A stretch of 64,000 nucleotides of DNA, from assembly GCF_003688895.1 (NCBI RefSeq), contig NZ_REFV01000003.1, positions 124,001 to 188,000 on the forward strand, read 5' to 3'. The notes under the pieces were generated by a model. The model was not told the origin of the DNA. It saw only the letters and a list, made by a program, of their open reading frames with translations, and searched no databases. The translations under genes and the position numbers were made by a program. Positions 17,612-26,597 of the stretch are shown piece after piece (the stretch's first letter is position 1; every line of letters starts with the position of its first letter). This DNA comes from Dokdonia sinensis (GTDB lineage: Bacteria > Bacteroidota > Bacteroidia > Flavobacteriales > Flavobacteriaceae).

Positions 17612-17641
17612 TTGTTAGATTTCAGAAAGGTTTTATATTTG
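17612..17641 (+). promoter_or_regulatory. Candidate promoter of tRNA-Phe
   Basis: TTG at 17612-17614, a 19-bp spacer, and TATATTTG at 17634-17641, matching the Bacteroidota -33/-7 pattern. The mature tRNA begins at 17657. Confidence 0.6.
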
Positions 17642-17656
17642 CATCCGCTTACGCGA

Positions 17657-17729
<73 letters not shown>

Positions 17730-17734
17730 CATTA

Positions 17735-17762
17735 AAACCCGATCTTTTGATCGGGTTTTTTG
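17735..17762 (+). terminator. Rho-independent terminator after tRNA-Phe
   Basis: Stem AACCCGATC / GATCGGGTT with a TTTT-type loop, followed by TTTTT. Because A runs precede the stem it could also serve the convergent gene on the minus strand. Confidence 0.9.
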
Positions 17763-17766
17763 TTTA

Positions 17767-18147
17767 TTATCGGACAGACTCCTTCTTAACAGCTTTATGC
17801 AAAGCATCGTTAGACTTTTTATTCCAAGGGAATTTCCCTTCAATTTCTACTTGAATGGAAAGGCTCAAGATAATCCTGATGACAACGATAAGCCCAAGGA
17901 TTAGTACAGATTCAAGATCAGGCTCTGTAATAACCGTAGCCATTATATCTGCCGCAATCAGTATTTCAAGACCTAATAGAATCACCTTGCCCAGATTGCG
18001 ACGTAGTTCAAAATAACAATCTTCTTTTCCTTTGATCGCGGCGATACCGTATTTAAACAATGCCGTTATAGCCCCTACGAGAATTATCGTGATGCCTATA
18101 GCTTCAATAATCTTTGCCGCAATATCGATATAGTGTTCTAAGTCCAT
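17767..18147 (-). CDS. DUF1622 membrane protein
   Basis: 126 residues from the ATG at 18147 (MDLEHYIDIAAKII); a longer frame to 18195 overlaps the neighbour's end. Three membrane segments (about 7-30, 56-74 and 77-98). Features such as FELRRNLGKVILLGLEILIAADIM match DUF1622 (PF07784), a family of unknown function. The preceding gene ends 44 bp upstream. Confidence 0.8.
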   Translation of the reverse strand: MDLEHYIDIAAKIIEAIGITIILVGAITALFKYGIAAIKGKEDCYFELRRNLGKVILLGLEILIAADIMATVITEPDLESVLILGLIVVIRIILSLSIQVEIEGKFPWNKKSNDALHKAVKKESVR

Positions 18148-18191
18148 AATTAAAAAATATTTAGTCAATATATTTAAGGCTTCATATCTTA

Positions 18192-19460
18192 TCAAAAATA
18201 CTGCCCGATCCCAAACACAAACCCACTCGTAGCATCTGGTGTCACTCCATACCCATAATCTATGCGGAAGACGGCATTAAAAATGCGTTTATGAATAAAA
18301 CGAAGTCCGAGTCCGGGGTACACGCGTAGGTTTTGGTCATCACCAAAATCTCCAAAATCCCCACCCGGATTCCGCCAAGAACCGGCATCTACAAACAAGT
18401 TTCCTTGTAGAATAAACCAATCCTTATCTACCAGCGTGTGACGATATTCCGTGTTTAGCACGATGGCCGCGGTTCCTCTGTCGATGGTATTTCCCACGCC
18501 TCGTATATTCAGATTATTATCCACAGAAAAAGGTGCAAAGGGAGACTCGTCATTTGAGGCCACTCCCAGACGGAGACGGGTCGCCCAGTTTCCTTTTCCG
18601 CTTTCGCGAAAGCGTACAAAATACTGAAAATCGTTCCACCCTATTAAAAAGTCTGGCAACGTAGCGTCCGAAGATATGACGTATTGAAAATTAAAGGTGC
18701 TCTTAAATCCCGAGACATATTGGTAGAAATAATCGAGTCCGTCGTACTCGTAAATCCCTTTATACAAACGCTTATTTACATTAAAATCCTGAGGGATTTC
18801 AGGATTTGTGGCTCCTTGCACATATTCATAGTCTTCGTTAAAAAACGTTACTCCTGCCTCAATGCGGTGTCTAAAATTGAAGTTATACAATCCCAAAACT
18901 TCAAATGAAGTGTTGTTATATTTATAATCTGCAACGCCCTGAGCAAGAAAAACAGGCTCTTGCGTGGTCAAATCCTGAAAATTGAGCGCCAGTCCAACTT
19001 TATTGCTAAATAGAAAGGGAGCTCGAAGATTGATTCCGTAAGAATCATAAATGTCCCGCTGATAAAATCCACCAAAGGCGATGTTACGCCCCAAAGTATT
19101 AAATTCATAGAGTCCTAGCCTAAAGGCAAATTCATCGTCGTTTGTAGTGTAAACATTGCCGTTAGGTATGAGCGTGAAGTTTTCTTCGATATTGTAAAAT
19201 ACATTGTACTCGTTTTCTCCGGCAGGAAACACTTGGTAATACGCATAAGCTACCGCTGGTAAACGCTTTAACCGTATCATATCACTATCCATCGCGACAG
19301 AGTCCAGTACGGTACCGGTCTTCACATCGCTTATCATTTTTACAAAAGAAGACTTGAGTTTCTTGTTGCCCTGTACTTTCAGGTCAGCAATGGTGTGCGA
19401 CTGTGCGCTCATAGCAGTAGCAATGAGAAGAAAACAGATGATACATAACCTACGAAACAT
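18192..19460 (-). CDS. Omp85/BamA-like outer membrane protein, tandem copy A
   Basis: 422 residues. Signal peptide ending AMSAQ, one POTRA-like section (about 20-95, VQGNKKLKSSFVKMISDVKTG) and a beta-barrel with the typical FRIDYGYG and final FGIGQYF. This is short for BamA (which has five POTRA units) and closer to the small BamA/TamA-like surface antigens of Bacteroidota. The palindrome copy at 18599-18614 encodes RFRES in a barrel strand or loop. A paralogue of equal length lies 58 bp upstream. Confidence 0.82.
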   Translation of the reverse strand: MFRRLCIICFLLIATAMSAQSHTIADLKVQGNKKLKSSFVKMISDVKTGTVLDSVAMDSDMIRLKRLPAVAYAYYQVFPAGENEYNVFYNIEENFTLIPNGNVYTTNDDEFAFRLGLYEFNTLGRNIAFGGFYQRDIYDSYGINLRAPFLFSNKVGLALNFQDLTTQEPVFLAQGVADYKYNNTSFEVLGLYNFNFRHRIEAGVTFFNEDYEYVQGATNPEIPQDFNVNKRLYKGIYEYDGLDYFYQYVSGFKSTFNFQYVISSDATLPDFLIGWNDFQYFVRFRESGKGNWATRLRLGVASNDESPFAPFSVDNNLNIRGVGNTIDRGTAAIVLNTEYRHTLVDKDWFILQGNLFVDAGSWRNPGGDFGDFGDDQNLRVYPGLGLRFIHKRIFNAVFRIDYGYGVTPDATSGFVFGIGQYF

Positions 19461-19518
19461 AAATAGTAATCCTGTATTTTAATAGAACAAGCGACTGTGA
19501 GCTTTTCCTAGTTTTATT

Positions 19519-20781
19519 CTAAAAGTATTGACCTATCCCGAATACAAGTCCGCGATTTTTTGTGGCACCCCAGCCTACACCGTAGTCCAACCGAATAACA
19601 GCATTAAAAATACGCTTATGTATGAAGCGTAACCCTAATCCAGAATACGCCTGAATATTACGAATACTCGCAAGTTGGTCAAAATCTCCACGAGGCGCGC
19701 GCCACGATCCGATGTCTGTAAACGCGTTCCCTTGAATCACAAACCATCCTTTCTCTAGTAGGGTATGACGATATTCTGTGTTGAACGAAGTGAACGCTGT
19801 TCCTCGAGCACTATCGTTACCTGCACCACGCAAGTTAAACTGATTATCAACGGTAAACGGCGCAAATTCCGAATCGTTAAAAGAGGCCAGCCCTAACTGC
19901 AATCTGCTCGCCCAGTTACCCTTCTCTCCTACTCTTTTGTAATACGCTGTGGCATTTCTTGCCACCAGTCCCTCTTCCAGCAAACCTGAACCTCCTATGA
20001 TATATCTCGCATCTAGAATATTTGTAAAACCATCAAAATACTGATAATCGATATCTAATTTAAAATACTCGTACTCACCTCTAATGGCAACTTTATCTGC
20101 GGTAAGGTCGTTCGGAAAATTAGCATCGATTTGTGTGTCATTAAAATCATACCTCTCCTCATATACCTTTACCCCTAGCTCTACCTTATTGAGAAAATCA
20201 ATCTCGTACATTCCGTAAACTTCCCCTCCATTGTCCTGCTTTGTATAGTTAATACCGCTTTCGATTAAGTAAATAGGTTCAAAGGTTGTATTCCTAATAT
20301 AATTAACTCCCAATCCTAGTTTATTAGTAAAAAGAAAAGGCGCCTCCCAAAAACCACCGTAAGAATCAAATACGTCTCGTTGATAAAACCCACCCAAAAT
20401 CTGACTTTCTCCTAAAAAGTTGAATTCAAACACGCTTGCGCGAAAAGCAAAACTCTCGTCATTTGCTTCAGAAATACGCAGTCCTGGGATGATGGTAAAA
20501 TTTTCTACAACGTAATAAGTAAGGTGATGTTTCCCATCTGCCGAAATGGAATCGCTTACACTCGCTTTTGCAATTCCAGGGAGTCTGTTGAGCCTTGCAA
20601 TGTCTGTTGCAACTTTTAAAGAGTCATATGCTGTCCCAGTTTTTACCTTCACCAGCCTACTGAGAAACGAGGATTTAGTTCTCTTAAGTCCCGTAAATTC
20701 TAAAGAAGTGATTTCAGCTTCTTGTGCGATTATTAAAGTAGAAATTGCACAAAAGGCAATCGTGAGGATGTATTTCATCAA
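19519..20781 (-). CDS. Omp85/BamA-like outer membrane protein, tandem copy B
   Basis: 420 residues, same plan as copy A: signal peptide ending IIAQ, POTRA-like LEFTGLKRTKSSFLSRLVKVKTG, a barrel with LGGFYQRDVFDSYGG and an ending RLDYGVGWG...FGIGQYF. The two are tandem paralogues, alignable throughout but with different loops, and this copy has no palindrome in the position used in copy A. Role probably protein or lipid export at the outer membrane; substrate unknown. Confidence 0.82.
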   Translation of the reverse strand: MMKYILTIAFCAISTLIIAQEAEITSLEFTGLKRTKSSFLSRLVKVKTGTAYDSLKVATDIARLNRLPGIAKASVSDSISADGKHHLTYYVVENFTIIPGLRISEANDESFAFRASVFEFNFLGESQILGGFYQRDVFDSYGGFWEAPFLFTNKLGLGVNYIRNTTFEPIYLIESGINYTKQDNGGEVYGMYEIDFLNKVELGVKVYEERYDFNDTQIDANFPNDLTADKVAIRGEYEYFKLDIDYQYFDGFTNILDARYIIGGSGLLEEGLVARNATAYYKRVGEKGNWASRLQLGLASFNDSEFAPFTVDNQFNLRGAGNDSARGTAFTSFNTEYRHTLLEKGWFVIQGNAFTDIGSWRAPRGDFDQLASIRNIQAYSGLGLRFIHKRIFNAVIRLDYGVGWGATKNRGLVFGIGQYF

Positions 20782-20802
20782 AATGCTGTGAATCTCTGTC
20801 GA

Positions 20803-21813
20803 TTAATTCGATTTGTAAAACGTACGTATTACATCTTCGGCTGGTTTGTTCTGAGGTGTAAATTGATGATTTTCCACTCCTCCGACCTTGTCGTGCTGGA
20901 TAAACCACTTCCATATAAATCCTCCTGCGAGCCATTCTTCTTGCCAGACGGATTGAAAAAGTCCTGTGAGTGCATTTGCCTGTGCTTCCAGGTTTACAGC
21001 GTTCATAGACCGGTCTGCCTTCCAGGGTTCTTTTCCTGCAAAGTCCACGGAGCGGTAACCAAATTCTGTAAAAATCACTTTCTTATTTTCCGCTTTCGCG
21101 AAAGCGGACACCTCATCCTTCCATTTTTCCCACCCCGCTATTGTACATTCCACCGAAGGAGTCTGGTCTTCACACACGGGAAAATAAGCGTCTATCCCGA
21201 TGTAATCCAACGCGCCCCAGAAAGGTGTGCGCTTGTATTCATCCCAGTTTGCCGCATACGTTAACTTACCTTTGTAAACGGCCTTAATTTCGGCGATTAA
21301 CTTTGTCCAATAATCAGGGCGGTTTACCACAAACTGCTCCAGCTCCGTCCCGATACAAAAAATGGCAGTATTTTCTTCCTGGGCGAGTGTAGCATAGTCC
21401 AAAATAAAATCACGATACGAATTCTCTAGGTCGATCCATTCCTCCTCTGTTTCCATCTTGAGATAGCCTGTAAATTCGCCGTGGCGAATCCAGATTTGAG
21501 GTTTCATCATTACCTCAATACCGCCTTTATGCAACTGTGTAACATAGTTGCGACCTCCTTCACGGGTCTCGCCATACCATTGCCTGTCCGTATTATAAAC
21601 GATTTGTGGTTTGTCCATTTCTGGCACAAATCCAAAAGGCATCACGGCCGCATAATTTGCATTGAGATCTTGCACAGGCTTCACGTGAGAACTATCTACA
21701 GGACTACGATTTGCCACAAAGCTCACCCCATTTATCTTTTTATCCTTAGCGATTTGAGCAGAGCAAGCTTGAAGAAAAATCATTAAAAGCAAGAGGCCAG
21801 CGTATTTTTTCAT
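20803..21813 (-). CDS. GH113-like glycoside hydrolase lipoprotein
   Basis: 336 residues from the ATG at 21813, chosen for its lipobox LQAC (the frame runs 31 residues further). The TIM-barrel segments MMKPQIWIRHGEF, FCIGTELEQF (candidate acid/base Glu) and KKVIFTEFGYRS (candidate nucleophile Glu) fit the glycoside hydrolase family 113 group, whose characterised members cleave mannan. The ending WLAGGFIWKWFIQHDKVGG is typical. The palindrome copy at 21091-21106 encodes AFAKA before the KKVIFTEFGYRS strand. The substrate cannot be named. Confidence 0.8.
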   Translation of the reverse strand: MKKYAGLLLLMIFLQACSAQIAKDKKINGVSFVANRSPVDSSHVKPVQDLNANYAAVMPFGFVPEMDKPQIVYNTDRQWYGETREGGRNYVTQLHKGGIEVMMKPQIWIRHGEFTGYLKMETEEEWIDLENSYRDFILDYATLAQEENTAIFCIGTELEQFVVNRPDYWTKLIAEIKAVYKGKLTYAANWDEYKRTPFWGALDYIGIDAYFPVCEDQTPSVECTIAGWEKWKDEVSAFAKAENKKVIFTEFGYRSVDFAGKEPWKADRSMNAVNLEAQANALTGLFQSVWQEEWLAGGFIWKWFIQHDKVGGVENHQFTPQNKPAEDVIRTFYKSN

Positions 21814-21867
21814 CTGTGCAATTTTGGTTTTAAAGATAGGGGATTTTAGGTCGTGTTGTTTTGTTGT

Positions 21868-21930
21868 CTGAGGTTTCGATTCTATTTTAAAAAGTGTTTG
21901 CGACACTTTTTAAAATCTCTCAACCACCTT
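21868..21930. repeat. GGAGGTTTCGAT-type hairpin
   Basis: TGAGGTTTCGATTC, a core made of TTTTAAAAAGTGT and its complement ACACTTTTTAAAA, then CTCAACCACCTT. One member of the hairpin family described in the findings. Confidence 0.75.
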
Positions 21931-21984
21931 TGTTTTGAAATTTCTATGTAAACTAATACGCTAAGGTTTCGATATGAAATTAAA

Positions 21985-22023
21985 AACTCAAAAACCTGTC
22001 GCGCCTATGAGCGCGACAGGTTT
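21985..22023 (-). terminator. Rho-independent terminator after the gene at 22074-22961
   Basis: A 13-bp perfect stem, AAACCTGTCGCGC / GCGCGACAGGTTT, with a six-base loop. In the minus-strand direction it is followed by a T-rich tail. It lies 50 bp downstream of the stop. Confidence 0.75.
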
Positions 22024-22073
22024 GACACAAAACTTGATTTTTAGTGCACTTCAATCAAGTTTCTGTCTACATT

Positions 22074-22961
22074 CTAAAATACTGCTCTCAATCCAAGATT
22101 AAACGTTTGGCCTAATCCTGTATCGTTTCCTCTTACAAAGTTGGTATACAATACCTCAAGATTGAGCGCATCTGTAAGTTGGTACTTTGCGCCACCACCT
22201 ACGGCGGTAAAATCTTGAGAAAAATTATTTCCTAAATCTATGAGTTGAGAATGTTGTACTAATCCCAAAACGGTAAATTTTGAACTGGGAAAATAGCTTA
22301 AGAACAAACCTGGTGTCAATCGTAAGCTGTTATTTGCAAAGCTCTCTTCCTCATCTCCTAGATTTAATTCTGAGTTCAAGTCTGCAAAGAGTTGCCAGTC
22401 ACCTCCCGAAAATGTGTAATCGTAGAAAAAACGATTTTGCCACGTGTAGCTTTTCTGGTCAAGAAAGACACCTTCTTCACTTTCATTATCCACTAACGGA
22501 ATAAAAACAGAACTTTGAATTGAAAAATTATTCACATTAGAAAACGGAACAAACTTAACTGAAGGAGCTATAGAAGTAATCCCACTTCTTGCAGTCCCGC
22601 GCTCTCCGTCAAAAGCAAATACATCGAGCACACCCCTACCACCCACGGTACTTGAGCGCGCTTCTAATATAAGCCCAAGATTCACACGACGACTGTCAGA
22701 AACCCCAGTATAAAACTCGAGCGTAGAGGTGAAGAAATTATTTCTTGGGATATCTTGATTCTCTCCGTTGGGACCAAAGGTATCTTCCGTCTCTGTGTAC
22801 AAGTTATTGAACCATTTGATATCATATTGCCCTTTGGCAATCAGTTTTGACGGAGTCAATGTTTGTATTACAGAGCCTCCTAAATCGGTGTCGGCTTCGG
22901 TGTCTTGTGCATAAATAGTTGTAGCGATAAGGCATATTGCGCCTAGAAATAAATGTTTCAT
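22074..22961 (-). CDS. Predicted outer membrane beta-barrel protein
   Basis: 295 residues. Signal peptide MKHLFLGAICLIATTIYAQ, then alternating polar/hydrophobic strands and aromatic girdles, ending FNLGLRAVF. It resembles the transporter-like/DUF-type porins often called putative outer membrane proteins in Flavobacteria. I cannot name a substrate or family with confidence. It is monocistronic, with its own terminator. Confidence 0.65.
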   Translation of the reverse strand: MKHLFLGAICLIATTIYAQDTEADTDLGGSVIQTLTPSKLIAKGQYDIKWFNNLYTETEDTFGPNGENQDIPRNNFFTSTLEFYTGVSDSRRVNLGLILEARSSTVGGRGVLDVFAFDGERGTARSGITSIAPSVKFVPFSNVNNFSIQSSVFIPLVDNESEEGVFLDQKSYTWQNRFFYDYTFSGGDWQLFADLNSELNLGDEEESFANNSLRLTPGLFLSYFPSSKFTVLGLVQHSQLIDLGNNFSQDFTAVGGGAKYQLTDALNLEVLYTNFVRGNDTGLGQTFNLGLRAVF

Positions 22962-23051
22962 TTTATTGGATTTGATTGTTTGGATTGTGCTTTCTGCACC
23001 CGATTGCCTTTTCTGTAATGAGCAATCGAGTGAGAAAGGCTTTAGTTTTAG

Positions 23052-23128
23052 TATTATTCCCTCGAGCGCAGTCGAGAGGCTACTACAAAATAATTATTTA
23101 ATAAAGAGTTCTCGACTGCGCTCAAACG
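23052..23128. repeat. Inverted pair of TCGACTGCGCTC repeats
   Basis: CTCGAGCGCAGTCGAGAGG at about 23052-23070 and TCTCGACTGCGCTCAAACGG at about 23111-23130 form an inverted pair between two genes. A related copy lies near 50696. Confidence 0.75.
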
Positions 23129-23134
23129 GACACA

Positions 23135-23857
23135 TTATTTTACATCATTAAGCGTCCAGTCATAGGGATAGTAGGATAGTTTTGCATTTGCTGGAATAGG
23201 TTCTTTGCGGTATTTATTAAGAAAGTCTATCTCGTTGCCATTGCGCACAAAGTCTTCCTTATACCATTCAAAGATCTGTGAAAGTTGCACTTTGTTACCT
23301 TTTACTTTAATGAAGTTCGGATTGTTTACCGCAATTTCGGTCTGGCGTTGCAACTGGCTTTCCAGTTTAGATGGTGTATAAGCCTCATCAATAATAGGAG
23401 GGCATCCCAATCCAGCACAGACTAGCGCAAAATGGAATCGCGGTTCGTTAGGAAACTTTGCGCGTAGCATTTTGTTTTCGATATCATTCAGCGTAATGGA
23501 AGTGCCACCAACGTCGTATTTATTTTTATCAAAAAAACCTTTGATCGAGAGCGGTTGCTTCACGGGATACTTCTCAATAATACCTTTAATAACTGCAAGA
23601 TTATAGGTGTTTATCCAGAATGCCTGATAGGTTTTTGCATCGCTAGTGCTCACTTTGATTTTTGAAGCGTTTTCTAATAGCTTATGTAATGTTTCGGGAT
23701 TTACTTTTACTTTAGCATAATCTACTCGTCCATTTTTTACGTTTGCTTTAAAGAAAGCATCTGCTGTTCTAAAAAAAGCATCGGTGTCTTGCGCATAGAT
23801 TTCTGTACTCAGCGTACCTACAAAAAGTAGTAGGATGAATATTTTTATCGATTTCAT
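23135..23857 (-). CDS. DUF547 protein, copy 3, exported
   Basis: 240 residues. A signal peptide (ending IYAQ) but no lipobox, unlike the two DUF547 lipoproteins at 670-2504. The core is recognisable: AFWINTYNLAVIKGIIEK and PRFHFALVCAGLGCPPI with two cysteines. It lies outside the arsenosugar block on the same strand, and the sequence has diverged considerably from copies 1 and 2. Confidence 0.82.
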   Translation of the reverse strand: MKSIKIFILLLFVGTLSTEIYAQDTDAFFRTADAFFKANVKNGRVDYAKVKVNPETLHKLLENASKIKVSTSDAKTYQAFWINTYNLAVIKGIIEKYPVKQPLSIKGFFDKNKYDVGGTSITLNDIENKMLRAKFPNEPRFHFALVCAGLGCPPIIDEAYTPSKLESQLQRQTEIAVNNPNFIKVKGNKVQLSQIFEWYKEDFVRNGNEIDFLNKYRKEPIPANAKLSYYPYDWTLNDVK

Positions 23858-24070
23858 AGGTTTTGTATTTTCTGTGCAGTCGGTCGGTGGTTTTTGTTTT
23901 CGCTTACATCGATCGGTGATATTTTTTTACAAAACTGCACGTCTCCTCTATAATGAGAACCTTACAGACTAAAGGGCATTTAGAAAATATCTAAATAAAC
24001 ATCATCCCGTTAAGTTTACTATCTTTAAAACGACCCAAGGGGGAAATTAGAATGAAATTTTTTGGGTTTA

Positions 24071-24318
24071 CGCTTTCGCGAAAGCGGAGGTTTCGATACA
24101 ATCCGCCGAAAAGGCGGATCACTCAACCACCTTAAATTGTTAGGTTGATTAAAAATTAGAAATAAAAGCCCAATCCAAGGTGGTTGAGTGATTTCAAACG
24201 AGCGAGAGCTTGTTTGAAATAGTATCGACACTACCGAAAACAAAAGCCAAAGCAAAGGTGGTTGAGTGATTTACAAATCGCAAAAAAGCGATTTGTAAAT
24301 AGTATCGAAACCTCCGAC
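24071..24318. repeat. Palindrome and three hairpins of the GGAGGTTTCGATAC family
   Basis: This gap (23858-24353) has no gene. It holds one palindrome copy (24071-24086), one hairpin in one orientation (about 24085-24134, core ATCCGCCGAAAAGGCGGAT) and two in the other (about 24174-24238 and 24256-24318). Each hairpin has a different core but with matching arms. Confidence 0.8.
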
Positions 24319-24353
24319 ATCAAAAGACCAACAACTAAAGACTACCGACTCAT

Positions 24354-25694
24354 ATGCAAGACCACATCGTCATCATAGGCAACGGAATTTCTGGCGTGAC
24401 CACCGCCCGACATATTCGGAAGGCCTCAGACCATAAAATCACCATCATCTCTGCCGAGACAGACCATTTTTTCTCTCGCACGGCGCTTATGTACATTTAT
24501 ATGGGACATATGAAATATGAACATACAAAGCCGTATGAAGATTATTTCTGGAAGAAAAACCGCATCGACCTTAAACGCGCTTTTGTAGAAAAAGTAGACC
24601 ACGAGCATAAGCAATTACAACTATCTGGAGGTGAGACGATGTCGTATGATAAGCTAGTGCTTGCTGTGGGCTCAAAACCAAATAAATTTGGCTGGCCAGG
24701 ACAAGATCTCGATGGCGTACAAGGATTATATTCTAAACAAGATTTAGACAAACTAGAAGCAAATGCACCTGATAACCAAACGTGCAAACGTGCTGTAGTT
24801 GTAGGTGGCGGCCTCATTGGTATCGAGATGGTCGAGATGTTACTTACGCGTGATATTCCTGTGACATTCCTCGTACGAGAAGATAGTTTTTGGAATGGTG
24901 TGCTACCTCCTGGCGAGAGTGCAATGATAAACCGTCATATAAAGAGTCACCACGTAGATTTACGTCTGGGTTACAATCTAGACTCCATTTTACCAGATGA
25001 TAATGGTCGCGTACGGGCAATCACCATTAAGGAAACTGGAGAGGAAATTGAGTGTAACGTGGTAGGACTTACTGCAGGCGTGACGCCAAACATAGACTTC
25101 CTAAAAGATAGCGGTATCGAACTTGGTAGAGGCATCAAAGTAAACCCGATGCTAGAAACTAATATTAAAGATATTTACGCCATAGGCGATTGTGCCGAAC
25201 AGCACGAGGGCATTAATGGTCGTAGACCGATAGAAGCCGTGTGGTATACTGGCCGTATGATGGGCGAAGCCCTTGCCCAAACCCTTACGGGAAGACCAAC
25301 GCCCTACAATCCTGGACATTGGTTCAATAGTGCAAAATTTATGGACATCGAGTACCAAACCTACGGTTGGGTATTTTCAAATCCTAAAGAAGGTAATACC
25401 CACTTCCACTGGATACATAAAGACGATGATAAATGTATCACCATTGAGATGGAAGAAGGAACGCGCAAGTTTATAGGTATCAACAATTTTGGGATACGAA
25501 TGCGTCACGAGCTTTTTGACCGCTGGCTCAACGAGGAGAGGTCAACAGACTATGTTTTAGAACATCTCAAGGATGCCAACTTTGACCCAGAATTATACGA
25601 TCATTACGAAAAAGAGATTCTCGCAGAGTATAATAAGCAGTACGGTACTTCGATTAGTCCGAAGAAGAAGAGTTGGAAGCGGATATTTGCTTGA
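24354..25694 (+). CDS. FAD/NAD(P)-dependent oxidoreductase
   Basis: 446 residues. Two nucleotide-binding folds: IIGNGISGVTTARH at about 7-20 and VVVGGGLIGIEMVEM at about 149-163, with the closing DIYAIGDCAE near 275-284 that contacts FAD. This is the pattern of rubredoxin-reductase-like or NirB-like enzymes, with a helical extension of about 100 residues at the C-terminus that I do not recognise. Its neighbour downstream is a membrane iron-sulfur protein (26598-28232) with a broken GIY-YIG gene and repeats between. The two are possibly one electron-transfer unit, taking electrons from NAD(P)H and passing them on. Confidence 0.85.
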   Translation: MQDHIVIIGNGISGVTTARHIRKASDHKITIISAETDHFFSRTALMYIYMGHMKYEHTKPYEDYFWKKNRIDLKRAFVEKVDHEHKQLQLSGGETMSYDKLVLAVGSKPNKFGWPGQDLDGVQGLYSKQDLDKLEANAPDNQTCKRAVVVGGGLIGIEMVEMLLTRDIPVTFLVREDSFWNGVLPPGESAMINRHIKSHHVDLRLGYNLDSILPDDNGRVRAITIKETGEEIECNVVGLTAGVTPNIDFLKDSGIELGRGIKVNPMLETNIKDIYAIGDCAEQHEGINGRRPIEAVWYTGRMMGEALAQTLTGRPTPYNPGHWFNSAKFMDIEYQTYGWVFSNPKEGNTHFHWIHKDDDKCITIEMEEGTRKFIGINNFGIRMRHELFDRWLNEERSTDYVLEHLKDANFDPELYDHYEKEILAEYNKQYGTSISPKKKSWKRIFA

Positions 25695-25710
25695 TGAGTC
25701 GGCTGTTTGA

Positions 25711-26082
25711 TGCCGGAGGTTTCGATACAATTTCTTTAAACGTTGCAAACGTTCAAAGAAATCACTCAACCACCTTTGATAGTTAAGTTTAAATAGAAAT
25801 AGAAAAGCCGAATCTAAGGTGGTTGAGTGATTTCAATGAAGCGTAGCGGAATTGAAATAGTATCGAAACTACCGAAATGAAAAAGACCAAGCAAAAGTGA
25901 CTGGCGAGTCGGAAGTTTCGATACAATTTTATCATTTGCCTGTAGCAAATTGATAAAATCACTCAACCACCTTTGATTGTTAAGATAATTAAAATATAGA
26001 AATAAAAGAACCAAGCCAAAGGTGGTTGAGTGATTTACAAATCGCGGTGAAGCGATTTGTAAATAGTATCGAAACCTCCGAA
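25711..26082. repeat. Four hairpins of the GGAGGTTTCGATAC family
   Basis: The gap 25695-26104 has no gene. Copies lie at about 25711-25773, 25816-25876, 25911-25974 and 26018-26082, in alternating orientation. The core of the first is ATTTCTTT...AAAGAAAT; of the third TTTATC...GATAAA; of the fourth TTTACAAATCGC...GCGATTTGTAAA. Confidence 0.85.
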
Positions 26083-26104
26083 ATGAATTAACAAATTATA
26101 AATA

Positions 26105-26395
26105 ATGCCCACATCTTATATGTACATCCTACAATGCCACGATGAGACATACTATGTAGGCAGTACGAAGAACATAGAAAAACGATTAGCACAACATCAG
26201 TAAGGAGAAGGCGCACAATACACAGCACGCAGATTACCTGTAAAACTAGTTTACTTTGAAGAATACGAGCGAATAGATATTGCTTTTAACAGAGAGAAAC
26301 AAGTACAAGGCTGGAGCCGAAAAAAACGTGAGGCGCTGATTAATGCAACCGAGTATTTGTTGCCTGAGTTGGCGAAGAAGGTGTTTCGGCAATAA
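26105..26395 (+). pseudogene. GIY-YIG nuclease-domain gene with an in-frame stop
   Basis: 97 codons from ATG to TAA with one internal TAA at 26201-26203 (codon 33). The reading is MPTSYMYILQCHDETYYVGS then TKNIEKRLAQHQ, the stop, and GEGAQYTARRLPVKLVYFEE and so on. This is the small single-domain GIY-YIG family, in which a residue normally follows HQ before GEGA. One base change would restore it. It lies amid repeats and has the typical ending AKKVFRQ. Confidence 0.85.
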
Positions 26396-26398
26396 TGA

Positions 26399-26570
26399 GC
26401 CGGAGGTTTCGATACAATTTTATCATTTGCCTGTGGCAAATTGATAAAATCACTCAACCACCTCAGCGAGTTATTGAAATTAACAATTTAAAATAAAAGA
26501 ACGATCAAAGGTGGTTGAGTGGTTTTTAATTTTCGCGAAAGCAAAAATTAAAAAATGTCTTGAAACCTCC
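26399..26570. repeat. Two hairpins of the GGAGGTTTCGATAC family
   Basis: Copies at about 26399-26463 and 26507-26570 face each other. The core of the second contains part of the genome-wide palindrome (TTTCGCGAAAGC at 26530-26542), so the palindrome can lie inside the hairpin. Confidence 0.8.
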
Positions 26571-26597
26571 GAAAACAAAAGAACCATATAAAACCAT

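Noticed and set aside
24071-26570. CRISPR-like repeat cluster
   Set aside because: Repeats alternate in orientation, are themselves hairpins and have no even spacers or cas genes.
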